A stretch of 64,000 bases of DNA from Leptospiraceae bacterium. GTDB lineage: Bacteria; Spirochaetota; Leptospiria; Leptospirales; Leptospiraceae. The DNA lies in NCBI GenBank assembly GCA_024233835.1, contig JACKPC010000001.1:558001-622000 (forward strand), in the 5' to 3' direction. The notes below the pieces were generated by a model. That model saw nothing but the letters and a program-made list of their open reading frames with translations, was not told where the DNA came from and did no database searches. Positions 52,101-58,751 of the stretch are shown in pieces; positions within the stretch are counted from its first letter, which is position 1; each line of letters starts with the position of its first letter. Both the position numbers and the translations under genes were made by a program.

Positions 52101-52570
52101 GAAGCAGAAGAGGTATTATTCATGTATTTCCAACACTGGTCTACAGGAGAAAGCTTATCTTTTCTTGAAGAAGTTTGATCAAGATCCACTGAGCCCTGAT
52201 CTTTAAATTCCACCAAAACTTGAGGTTCTCTTCTTTTCTTAGTAAAATAGCCTAGAGCCAAATCGGAATAACCTTTTTTTCCGGAACTTCCACCACCTTC
52301 AATGGGGAATTCACTTTCATAATGATAATTCTGACTATCTTCGCCTTTTCCAGAATAACCTAATATTTCATGAAATATAACTCGTATAAATTCAGAAGAG
52401 TCAGCAGTTTCTTTGTCAACACCACGAGTAAAGGTCTCACATTGCTTTTGCCAGTTATTAATAAGCTTATACATCTCATTAAGCTTAATATCATCTATTT
52501 TTAACTCATCTTTAAAATAATTGTTTTTGCTAAAAAAAGACTCTGTGAATAGTTTTTGTATCATTATCAA
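49199..52570 (-). CDS. Eco57I-type type IIG restriction-modification protein
   Basis: This 1123-residue fusion has an N-terminal PD-(D/E)xK nuclease (Asp103 in YSDLALGYF; Glu121 and Lys123 in VEFKDQ) and a helical linker. A gamma-class adenine methyltransferase follows, with DPACGSGAFLN (about residue 515) and NPPWG (about residue 677), then a specificity domain. It would cut and methylate the same DNA site as one polypeptide. The last 17 codons are part of a 51-bp repeat found again at 48338-48388. An XRE regulator gene lies 97 bases upstream on the same strand. Confidence 0.92.
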   Translation of the reverse strand: MIMIQKLFTESFFSKNNYFKDELKIDDIKLNEMYKLINNWQKQCETFTRGVDKETADSSEFIRVIFHEILGYSGKGEDSQNYHYESEFPIEGGGSSGKKGYSDLALGYFTKKRREPQVLVEFKDQGSVDLDQTSSRKDKLSPVDQCWKYMNNTSSASWGIVTNYNEIRLYNKSQGQNKYEVFYFIVPDEFKDKQNSLSDKNELYKFISLLKKEHLIVESGKSFTEEMLELQGKEEEKVQDEFYKQYKSLRAEIFYTLLELNPEYQFEKPKSFLLKLVQKFLDRIIFCWFCEDSRERLIPNNVLSSEIIGKEMKDKFYNSNGFSIYGKVRDLFYAINGGHGYGIEEGYNGELFKEDSELDKLKIPNFLFEKIADIGLHYDFGNENEVNVNILGHIFEQSISDLEEMRVSFQELDQNAEPAETQQVLEFINKPLEKLVHKSISDKYDITKSKRKKEGVFYTPEYITRYIVENTVGTWLKEKYKEVEKKYSQTKRNKEFNILMDYRENYLSKIKILDPACGSGAFLNAAFDYLWKEHLRVANAIKELNTKSSEGFLLDLYSVSKTILENNLYGVDLNQESVEITKLSLWLKTASKNKKLNNLENNIKCGNSLIDDENVADDLAFSWEKEFPKIIFPDKTKLESYYDSDLGNKRMPTLKAYSKNIKDSIKENKSGFDIVIGNPPWGAVLNKKEKAFLKKYKINDRSLNTAYLFIGRAHDLLNNSGYLGYIIPKGLTYVPNLSNVREFIKQNFNVLEIIDTSESFHRSGVDLEAIILISNYSNEKKNVFTGFFDNNKLYKNKTDYSLVIRRDKYGIWINNNNKNIISKIQQKSIRLENICVSQRGININKYVSEKKSSFVVIGGAPIFRYYIDHLTYAEQKYISNDFSWQLKKKIILQEIVGRVGKPLFGNYRKIVLNATIDNEGTYYTLDTVVNLYDFKTDYSIEYVLAILNSKLISYYFHIYNCAFSQITLHSGNENARSIPILILEEGLQKKFIKNVNTLLLNNEKLKNLKYDFIELLLSDFQSLEVNIKSNLNQWYLLDWKEFVAELKKKKITMTDDQEIKWFKRFKQFKEEALKIKEIIDTTDAEIDLMVYKLYELTHDEVKIVDPEFAMSQKAYNEYKIPEE
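49201..49251. repeat. 51-bp direct repeat, right copy
   Basis: Identical to 48338-48388. It covers the last codons and stop of the type IIG protein gene. Confidence 0.95.
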
Positions 52571-52667
52571 AAATAACCTTATAATCTTTCAAAATCATAG
52601 CAAATAAGCAATAAGCCTGAAATGCAATTATAAAAACAAACGGGAAACAAAAAATGACGCAGGAAAC

Positions 52668-52997
52668 TTACAGAGCCTTTTTGAAATTCTCAATCACACC
52701 CTTCAGAAAACCCACTAGTTTTGGATTTTTTCTAACTTCCTGAAAAAGTTCCGTTTCTTCTTTTGTTAGAGAATCTTTACTTCCAACATCGAACATTTCA
52801 CCTTCACCCCTGACGAGCCAATCAAGACTGATGCCATGTTCTTTATTAAGTCTGTAGATAATCTCAACAGGTAGAGACTTTATCCTGCCATTTACCGTTT
52901 CGCTTAAAGTTGATTGGGGAATTTCAAACTCTTTAGCAAAAGCTCTTTGAGAAAGGCCAAGATAAGAAAATAGTTCGTTATACTGATTTTTTTCCAT
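52668..52997 (-). CDS. XRE-family transcriptional regulator
   Basis: This 109-residue protein has an N-terminal helix-turn-helix (LGLSQRAFAKEFEIPQSTLS, about 13-32) followed by a short helical C-terminal domain. Its length and layout resemble phage-type repressors and the controller proteins of restriction systems. It lies 97 bases upstream of the type IIG gene on the same strand, so it may time restriction expression; this is inference from position. Two matching palindromes lie immediately upstream of its start. Confidence 0.85.
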   Translation of the reverse strand: MEKNQYNELFSYLGLSQRAFAKEFEIPQSTLSETVNGRIKSLPVEIIYRLNKEHGISLDWLVRGEGEMFDVGSKDSLTKEETELFQEVRKNPKLVGFLKGVIENFKKAL

Positions 52998-53003
52998 TAT
53001 TCA

Positions 53004-53046
53004 ATCATGTTATGATATTATTTTGTTGACTAATCATGGGATGATT
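53004..53046. promoter_or_regulatory. Two operator palindromes in front of the XRE gene
   Basis: ATCATGTTATGAT (53004-53016) and AATCATGGGATGATT (53032-53046) are perfect inverted repeats around a 3-base centre, sharing the half-site ATCAT. Their centres are 29 bases apart, near three helical turns. They start 7 bases before the XRE start codon and fit self-binding by the XRE protein, which is inference. Confidence 0.7.
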
Positions 53047-53107
53047 GCCTATGCTGTAAATATCACCAACCCAAGCATTTCTCTTCTTCGGTCATGCCGT
53101 CAAGTCA

Positions 53108-53167
53108 CTTCGGTGCTTCGATACTAAATTTATTGCAGAAGCAATAAATTTCACTCAGCATCCGAAG
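53108..53167. repeat. Palindromic element in the gap before an antitoxin gene
   Basis: AAATTTATTGC (53126-53136) pairs perfectly with GCAATAAATTT (53141-53151) around AGAA. Outside it, CTTCGG (53108-53113) pairs with CCGAAG (53162-53167). This is a long imperfect hairpin with local GC above its neighbours. It resembles repetitive palindromes at 53946-53976 and 55203-55240. Function unknown. Confidence 0.65.
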
Positions 53168-53240
53168 GGTAGAAGCCAGCACTCACTCAGTGGCCGAGAA
53201 AGTCGATGAAAGCTTGGTTTGGAAAATAAAAGGAGTCTAT

Positions 53241-53474
53241 ATGCAACACTACGAAGTAGAAGCCACGGTCGCCGAGGATGGAACCCTGACCGCCAGGCTA
53301 CCAGAGGCCATAGAACCCGGAACTTACACCGTCGTCGTGGTTTTCGAGGACATTACCATCCCTGTAAGGACAGAACATGATCTGTCCATTCGCTTAAAGC
53401 GTATGGAAGAAAACCCTCACCCCGGTTTTACAAAGGAAGAAGTGGAAAAGGATTTGGAGGCATTACATGTTTAG
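53241..53474 (+). CDS. Small antitoxin-like protein of a second toxin-antitoxin pair
   Basis: This 77-residue protein has a short N-terminal beta region (QHYEVEATVAEDGTLTARLP), typical of cyanobacterial-type ParE partners, and a C-terminal helical end. AAGGAG precedes the ATG at 53241. An upstream GTG in the same frame would add 17 residues from the palindromic element and is rejected. It lies 74 bases before the ParE-like gene. Confidence 0.6.
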   Translation: MQHYEVEATVAEDGTLTARLPEAIEPGTYTVVVVFEDITIPVRTEHDLSIRLKRMEENPHPGFTKEEVEKDLEALHV

Positions 53475-53548
53475 CTTTCAGCCGTCAGCGATCAGCTTTC
53501 AGCGTTTTAAAACTGAGAACCTTTCTTTTAATGTTCAGGGGGTTTCTC

Positions 53549-53878
53549 ATGGAAAATGAAGACAAGAAGGAAGAGACTTACCGGTTTGAACCGGAAGCCA
53601 AGAAGGATTTGGAGGAATCCTATCTCTGGTATGAAAAACAGAGAGAAGGTTTGGGTTTAGAATTTGCTAATGAGGTTTTTGATACAGCCGAAAAGCTGGG
53701 AAAAAAGAAGGGAGAGAGCACTGTAGAGACGCATAGCAATGCATCTCCTACTGTGAAGAAAACAAGACTAAAGCGTTTTCCTTTCTCCCTCTACTATGTT
53801 CTCAAAGAAACCCTGATTTCGATAGTTGCTGTCTGGCATGACAGAAGAAATCCGGAGTCCTTGAAAAACAGAAAATAA
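53549..53878 (+). CDS. ParE-type toxin with a palindromic insertion
   Basis: This 109-residue protein has the ParE start (RFEPEAKKDLEESYLWYEKQREGLGLEFANEVFD) and its C-terminal KRFPFSLYYVLKETLISIVAVWHDRRNPESL. Between them, where the family has NPxxYPxxxxxVRRA, is a foreign-looking stretch (KGESTVETHSNASP). It is encoded by a hairpin sequence at 53719-53755. The frame is kept, so the protein may be made, but the loop is altered and the toxin may be weakened or inactive. AGGGGG precedes the ATG at 53549. Confidence 0.65.
   Translation: MENEDKKEETYRFEPEAKKDLEESYLWYEKQREGLGLEFANEVFDTAEKLGKKKGESTVETHSNASPTVKKTRLKRFPFSLYYVLKETLISIVAVWHDRRNPESLKNRK
53719..53755 (+). mobile_element. Palindromic repeat inserted in the ParE-like gene
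   Basis: GAGACGCAT (53726-53734) and ATGCATCTC (53739-53747) form a hairpin with one C-A mismatch and loop AGCA, flanked by CACTGTA and TACTGTG. Palindromes of the GTAGAGACGCAT...GTCTCTAC type are known as short interspersed repeats in several bacteria. Here it lies within a coding frame and adds about 12 codons. Confidence 0.55.
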
Positions 53879-53896
53879 AATAAATAATCTACCCTT

Positions 53897-53935
53897 CGGC
53901 GCGCTTCGCTTGCTCAGGGCGGCGCCCTTTTTTTT
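53897..53935 (+). terminator. GC-rich terminator after the ParE-like toxin
   Basis: GGCGC (53898-53902) pairs with GCGCC (53922-53926), with an inner GGGC-GGC-GCCC, followed by a run of eight T (53928-53935). It begins 19 bases after the toxin stop. Confidence 0.6.
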
Positions 53936-54027
53936 CAAGTCTATACTATCGATTGCTGAGCGAAGGCGTAAGCCTGAGTCGAAGCAAAGCTTCCAATACT
54001 TGTAAAACTTGATTTCCTGCTTTTAGG

Positions 54028-54083
54028 GATTAGTGTTTAGGTATTGGGGATTAGTAATAGCTTGTTTTCCTTTTGGAAATCCA
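54028..54083 (+). repeat. Intergenic repeat, copy 2
   Basis: This stretch has GATTAGTGTTTAGGTATTGG and GGATTAGTAATAG, then TGTTTTCCTTTTGG and AATCCA. It matches copy 3 at 55443-55507 with three mismatches in 33 bases, except that copy 3 has ten extra bases before TGTTTTCC. The two copies flank the Rpn gene on either side in the same orientation. Confidence 0.75.
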
Positions 54084-54115
54084 AGTCTCCAAGCAAAGCC
54101 ACTAAGCACTAACTC

Positions 54116-55081
54116 CTAATCCCTAACAGCTTTTTTGAAAAATTTCTCCAAATAGGCCTTCGGGAGTTCGGTCATTTCTGAAATGAAATCAAGAGAAGAG
54201 CCTGCACGTTTCATTTTTATCGCAGTCCTGAGTTTACTTTTATGCTCGGCTCTTTCGGTTCGCTTTCGTTCTCTCTCAATTTTTTTCTCTGCCAGAAGGC
54301 GCTCCTGTTGTATTCCTGCTTCAAAACCGCTCTTCCTCCCCTCTTTATACGCATAGTCTTTCATGGCCTCGTAATCACGAGCGGCTTTCAGGCGCATTTC
54401 ATAGTAATTCCGGGTCTTGTTGTCCAGAGAAATATCCTGAAGAGCTTCAACAGCCTCTCGAATTACAGGGTTTTTGATTTTTAAATCGCTCATCTCTCTT
54501 TCCTTTAGCTGTCCCGCTTCTCGTAAAAGGTATACCCAGTTTTCCAGTTCTGTCTCAAGGGTTTCAAGATTCCCTTTGAACCTGGGTAGCTCTATTATAT
54601 GAATTTCAAGGTCCTTCGTCAAGTGTATTTCAGGACTGTCTTTTTCCAGTAGCCGGAAACTGGAGTGGAAATTTCTGGTTTGTTTCATTTGAAAGTTTAA
54701 AAACGAGATGGAATACACAGGCTTTAAATCACCGTATTCTTCCCCTTTATCTATTTGCGTCGTGTAAAGCCTGGCCCAGTAGTAAAGGATTCTTTTTCCA
54801 TAAAAGCTCTGGGAACTGGTTTGCATTTCTACATTGAAATGTTCTTTTTTTTCATTTACCGCGTGTATATCCAGTATGGAAATTTTTTCATCATGAAAAT
54901 CTCCCGGGATTTCCGGGTTCAAAATCTTTATCTCTTTTATCTTTTCTTCTTTTTCAAAGCCTAAGACTGCATTGAGTAAGTTCATCAATAATTTGGGGTT
55001 CTTTATGCAAAATATCTTAAATACTATATCCACATGTAAAGGCAAAAGCCCCGCTGACTTTTCTGATTCTTCCTGTTTCAT
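54116..55081 (-). CDS. Rpn/PD-(D/E)XK nuclease transposase-family protein
   Basis: This 321-residue protein has an N-terminal Rpn-type nuclease domain (about 18-230; DIVFKIFC, then DIHAVNEKKEHFNVEMQ with the Asp...Glu-x-Gln catalytic pattern, and YYWARLYTTQIDKGEEY) and a basic helical C-terminus with a coiled coil. The family includes recombination-promoting nucleases and transposase-related proteins that are common in spirochaetes. The ATG at 55081 has AGGAGA upstream, so a longer frame to 55240 is rejected. It is flanked by direct repeats. No terminal inverted repeats of a transposon were found. Confidence 0.85.
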   Translation of the reverse strand: MKQEESEKSAGLLPLHVDIVFKIFCIKNPKLLMNLLNAVLGFEKEEKIKEIKILNPEIPGDFHDEKISILDIHAVNEKKEHFNVEMQTSSQSFYGKRILYYWARLYTTQIDKGEEYGDLKPVYSISFLNFQMKQTRNFHSSFRLLEKDSPEIHLTKDLEIHIIELPRFKGNLETLETELENWVYLLREAGQLKEREMSDLKIKNPVIREAVEALQDISLDNKTRNYYEMRLKAARDYEAMKDYAYKEGRKSGFEAGIQQERLLAEKKIERERKRTERAEHKSKLRTAIKMKRAGSSLDFISEMTELPKAYLEKFFKKAVRD

Positions 55082-55193
55082 TTTACGATCTCCTACTATA
55101 AAGGGTTTGAAAATGCACAGAAGGAACAAAAAATTTCTATAGAAGGGAAGCCGATACTGGACTTTTGGGATACTTTTTGGAACTTTTTTTCCC

Positions 55194-55249
55194 GGCCGGA
55201 TGCGGTTGCTAAGCGATGTACTGAGCGTAAGCCGAAGCACAGCGTCCGG
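55194..55249. repeat. Palindromic element upstream of the Rpn gene
   Basis: GCCGGATGC (55194-55202) pairs with GCGTCCGGC (55241-55249) with one T-G pair. The inner sequence contains AGCGATGTACTGAGCGTAAGC, similar in style to the palindromes at 53946 and 53108. Confidence 0.55.
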
Positions 55250-55442
55250 CTGAACGGAAAGTAAAGTCCACCAAATAAGACCTCCCCCTGCCCTGTGAAT
55301 GAGCGAAGCGAGAGAACGAATTAGGGAAGGGGGAATGAGGGGGATAGGTAAACTTAGGGATTAGGTATTGGGGATAAGTAACTAATTCCCAACCTCTAAT
55401 CACCAATCCCTAAATGCAATGCTCTCAAACGAGCGGTTTAAT

Positions 55443-55507
55443 GATTAGTATTTAGATATTAGGGATTAGTAATAGTTCCAGAGCATGTTTTCCTTTTGGG
55501 AATCCAG
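55443..55507 (+). repeat. Intergenic repeat, copy 3
   Basis: This stretch contains TTAGATATTAGGGATTAGTAATAG and TGTTTTCCTTTTGGGAATCCAG in parts, with the ten-base TTCCAGAGCA between them. It matches copies 1 and 2 as described there. Confidence 0.7.
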
Positions 55508-55605
55508 CTGAATTCTTTATCTTTCTTTTTTGCTTGATTTCTAATTTGATAAAAACGAAATTATTCAAGAACAATAAATGTTCAATTAATATAAAAGGAT
55601 ATTAT

Positions 55606-56046
55606 ATGAAAACATTATATACGAAAATACTGTATATTTCTGAACTTGTAAATACCCACATATTAAAAAACATTCTGCGTTTCTTCGATGCCTTTGGTTC
55701 CGGTTCTTATAATTCTACAAATGGGAACAGGAAGAATAAAGGTGTGGATTTTATCTGTATTCCGGGACAGGAGGTTTTTTCTCCTATAAGCGGGAAAGTT
55801 GTTTCCAAGTTTTACACTATGATAATCGGAGACATGGTAGCCACCTGCCACTGTGAAGGTAAAATAGAATATAAGAATATTCAAAATAACAAAACCATGA
55901 CCAATGACACTGATTATCTAATCGTTCAAAAGAAAGATAAGATTATTATCATATATCCAACAGATTTACAAAAAGCCAATATTACCTTTTCTCAATTTCT
56001 GCTGATGCCCGGGTCCCACAGGAAACTCTTTTTCCATCTTCTCTGA
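55606..56046 (+). CDS. Truncated or degenerate LytM-like protein
   Basis: This 146-residue protein has a hydrophobic, probably membrane or signal-like N-terminus (about 6-27). The middle reads NKGVDFICIPGQEVFSPISGKVV, which follows the first strands of an M23/LytM domain, though the first zinc His is Asn. The HxH half of the active site is not recognisable. The C-terminus is unlike the family, so a frameshift or truncation is possible. AAGGAT precedes the ATG. It lies next to the Rpn gene and repeats. Function unlikely to be enzymatic. Confidence 0.45.
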   Translation: MKTLYTKILYISELVNTHILKNILRFFDAFGSGSYNSTNGNRKNKGVDFICIPGQEVFSPISGKVVSKFYTMIIGDMVATCHCEGKIEYKNIQNNKTMTNDTDYLIVQKKDKIIIIYPTDLQKANITFSQFLLMPGSHRKLFFHLL

Positions 56047-56229
56047 CATTTTTACAGACAAATATATGCTTTTCATAATATTGTGACGTAGTACGAGTAT
56101 AGGGATCCCGAAAAAAGAAGCAAGCAAAATTTATTCTTAATCTCTTTCGATAAACTCAATTATCTTTTCAATTTCTATGGGTTAGAGAATAGCCTATTAT
56201 TTTGTTAAAAAATCTTCTGGTACCGGTTG

Positions 56230-58146
56230 TCATAACTTAAGTTCTTCTAATTCCAACTGGAGAGCTTCCCAGTCAGAAATTACTTTTTCAATTTCAGGCT
56301 TTATCTCTTCGTAACGTTTTAAAATAGTATCTCTTTGGGAGGAGCTATAAAAATCCGGATCTGCCATATCATTTTCCAGAAGAGATTTTTCTTTTTCCAG
56401 AGTGTCGATTCGCTCTTCAGCAGTAAGAATATCTTTCTCCAGTTTTCTCTGTTTTTTCTTATCAGGGTTCTGGGATGAACGACCATCAACCTTTTCTTTT
56501 GTAGCTTTGATCGCTTTAACTTCCCCCTTCTTTTCTTCTTCATACACCTGTAAATAATCTTCAAAACTACAATTTAGATTTTCCAGACTACCTGAAGAAA
56601 GACGAAACGTTTTATTGCAAAGTCCCTTTAAAAAGTCCGGGTCATGGCTTATAATTAGGACTGCACCGGGAAAATCTGCAATCGATCTTTTCAGGGCGTC
56701 ACGGGTTACCATATCCAGATGGTTTGTTGGCTCATCCAGAAGTAGAAGGTTAGTTGGTTGTAAAACCAACATAGCCAGGCGCAGACGACTTTTCTCTCCA
56801 CCGGAAAGAGTTTTCACAATTTTATAAATGGCGTCACCAGAAAATGAAAAGTGTCCCAGTAAGCTTCTGGCTTCCTGCTCTTTTATATCGGGGTATCGTC
56901 CGGTAATCACCTGCAACAGGTTTAGTTCCGGGTCAAGGTCCACAGAATGAGTCTGGGAAAAATATCCGGATTCAACTCTCGGTCCGAGTTGTAAAGTCCC
57001 GGCATTTAGTTTTTCTCGGTTTAATAAGCAACGCATCAGGGTAGACTTCCCAGCTCCATTAGGCCCTACCAGAGCGATTTTATCTCCAAGAGAAATCTCT
57101 AAATCCACTTTTTGAAAAATAGGTTTTCCGCTTACATATGAAAAATCAGCGTTTTCGAGCTTTAAGATTAATTTTCCTGAAGACACAAAGTTAAAATTGT
57201 AATCGGGTTTTTTATTCCAAAAAATAGCCTCAGGAGCATCAATTCTCTCTCGTTTTTCCAGCTTTTTAATGGCACTTTGAACCTGTCTGGCCTTGGTTGC
57301 CTTAGAGCGAAATCTTTCTATCCATTCTGTTCTTTTCTTCAAATACGATTGCTCTTTTTCATAGCGAGCTTTCATCTTCTCATGAATTTCATTTTTCTCT
57401 TCTAAATAATCGATTAAACTTCCTTCAAATTCCGTTACAGAATTTGAAGAAATTTCAGCAATAGTGGAACTCGTTCTCTCCAAGAAATCCGGGTCATGAC
57501 TGACCAGTATAAAAGTCCCCTTACTCTGAAGGAGGTATTCTGCCAACCATTCTTTAGATGCGTCATCAAGATGATTGGTAGGTTCATCCAGAAGGAGCAG
57601 GTTATGAGGGTTCAAAAGGGCAATGGCAAGTCCTATCCGGTGATGATAGCCCGGAGAAAAGTTCTTAACAGGTTGATTCAGGCTGGAATCTGAAAAACCC
57701 AGACCAAACAGTACTTTTCTGGCCCTGATTTCCAGATTGTGCAGATCATGGGCATGAGCAAACTCTTCATTCTCAGCCTGCTCGTGGAGAAGCTCTTCAT
57801 ACGGCTTACTATCCGCTTGAATCGTCTCAAACAACTCCTCAATCTGTTTTTTTTTCTTCTCATACTCTGAATATAGAAGATTCTGGGAAAGAACGACCGA
57901 AAGAACCGGTTCTTCTTCCGGAAAATCCGGAATCTGTTGAAATAAAGAAATCTTTGTATCTTTAGAAAACACAACAGATCCCCCATCCGGTTTAAGTTTT
58001 TCGGTGGCGAATTGAAAGAGAGTAGTTTTACCTGCACCGTTTGGACCGATCAGGGCAATTTTTCTGTCAGGTTTAATATGCCAATATAAGCCTTCAAAGA
58101 TTATATTGGGGCCGAAGCGATGGTGCAGGTCTATAAATTGGAGCAA
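56230..58146 (-). CDS. ABC-F family ATPase (Uup/EttA-like)
   Basis: This 638-residue soluble protein has two ABC domains joined by a linker (about 240-320). Both have Walker A (GPNGAGKTTL, GPNGAGKSTL) and Walker B (LLLDEPTNHLD). The second signature is LSGGEKSRLRLAM; the first is changed to FSPGYHHRIGLAI. A charged coiled-coil tail (about 540-638) follows. ABC-F proteins act on the ribosome as translation factors. The gene is preceded by a 54-residue small gene three bases upstream on the same strand. Confidence 0.93.
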   Translation of the reverse strand: MLQFIDLHHRFGPNIIFEGLYWHIKPDRKIALIGPNGAGKTTLFQFATEKLKPDGGSVVFSKDTKISLFQQIPDFPEEEPVLSVVLSQNLLYSEYEKKKKQIEELFETIQADSKPYEELLHEQAENEEFAHAHDLHNLEIRARKVLFGLGFSDSSLNQPVKNFSPGYHHRIGLAIALLNPHNLLLLDEPTNHLDDASKEWLAEYLLQSKGTFILVSHDPDFLERTSSTIAEISSNSVTEFEGSLIDYLEEKNEIHEKMKARYEKEQSYLKKRTEWIERFRSKATKARQVQSAIKKLEKRERIDAPEAIFWNKKPDYNFNFVSSGKLILKLENADFSYVSGKPIFQKVDLEISLGDKIALVGPNGAGKSTLMRCLLNREKLNAGTLQLGPRVESGYFSQTHSVDLDPELNLLQVITGRYPDIKEQEARSLLGHFSFSGDAIYKIVKTLSGGEKSRLRLAMLVLQPTNLLLLDEPTNHLDMVTRDALKRSIADFPGAVLIISHDPDFLKGLCNKTFRLSSGSLENLNCSFEDYLQVYEEEKKGEVKAIKATKEKVDGRSSQNPDKKKQRKLEKDILTAEERIDTLEKEKSLLENDMADPDFYSSSQRDTILKRYEEIKPEIEKVISDWEALQLELEELKL

Positions 58147-58149
58147 ATT

Positions 58150-58314
58150 TTAGGAATTTGTTGCGGTTAACTCAGCCTTTCTTTGAAGTAAATGCTGTAT
58201 ATATTTGCTGGAATCGTTGTTGTTGTTTTCTCTGGCTTTTTTCAGAGCGTTGTCAATCTCAGAAACAGACATTTTTGCGATTTTTTTATTTTTCTTCTTA
58301 TTCTCTTCAGACAT
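58150..58314 (-). CDS. Small basic protein encoded before the ABC-F gene
   Basis: This 54-residue frame starts at ATG 58314 with a strong AGGAGG upstream (TACAGGAGGCATC) and stops three bases before the ABC-F start. It is Lys-rich at the N-terminus (EENKKKNKKIAKMS), then ends in a polar helix. I do not recognise a family. The strong Shine-Dalgarno and tight spacing support a real gene, likely co-expressed with the ABC-F protein. Confidence 0.65.
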   Translation of the reverse strand: MSEENKKKNKKIAKMSVSEIDNALKKARENNNNDSSKYIQHLLQRKAELTATNS

Positions 58315-58502
58315 GATGCCTCCTGTATTTTATGTCTAAAAGTACAAGTAGTTATTTTTTGTAAATCTATTTTCGAGAATAAGAAAAGTGGGAGAATCGT
58401 AAACTCGAAAAAAATGAGGACCTGCGAATTTCAGTCTAATTCATAAATCATTGACTTTTTAACTTTCCAGAAAAAAGTACTCTGGTAATAGGAGTTTACC
58501 AT

Positions 58503-58751
58503 ATGTTAACACTTGCCTTTTTAGGAAATCTCGGTTGGCCTGAAATTCTTATCATTGCATTTTTAGCCCTTCTGCTTTTCGGAGGAAAGAAATTACCCGG
58601 TCTCGCAAAAGACCTGGGTACGGGGATTCGAGAATTCCGCAAATCCCTTTTCTCAAGCGAAGAAGAAGAGAAAAAGCAAATCGCTGAAGAAGACGATAAA
58701 TTCGAAACGAAAAAACAAAAGGAAACGAAATCGAGCAGGAAAAAATCGTAA
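58503..58751 (+). CDS. tatA: Sec-independent translocase protein TatA
   Basis: This 82-residue TatA has an N-terminal transmembrane helix (about 9-26) with the family FGGKKLPGLAKDLG hinge and an amphipathic helix, then an acidic and basic tail. It oligomerises to form the twin-arginine translocation pore. GGAG precedes the ATG. Its TAA is immediately followed by the tatC ATG. No tatB-like gene is present here, as in many minimal TatAC systems. Confidence 0.95.
   Translation: MLTLAFLGNLGWPEILIIAFLALLLFGGKKLPGLAKDLGTGIREFRKSLFSSEEEEKKQIAEEDDKFETKKQKETKSSRKKS

Larger units (their letters stand above)
55082..55605. other. 524-base intergenic stretch with palindromes
   Basis: I see no gene here. 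It contains a GC-rich imperfect hairpin (55194-55249) built from GCCGGATGC and GCGTCCGGC, and a G/C-rich stretch with paired CCTCCCCCTG and GGAAGGGGG motifs (about 55285-55345). It also has short GGGATTAG-type motifs and intergenic repeat copy 3. The next gene's Shine-Dalgarno is at the end. Confidence 0.6.

Noticed and set aside
55082..55240. Longer N-terminal frame of the Rpn-family gene
   Set aside because: The ATG at 55081 has a good AGGAGA and starts the domain; the upstream part matches palindromic repeat DNA.
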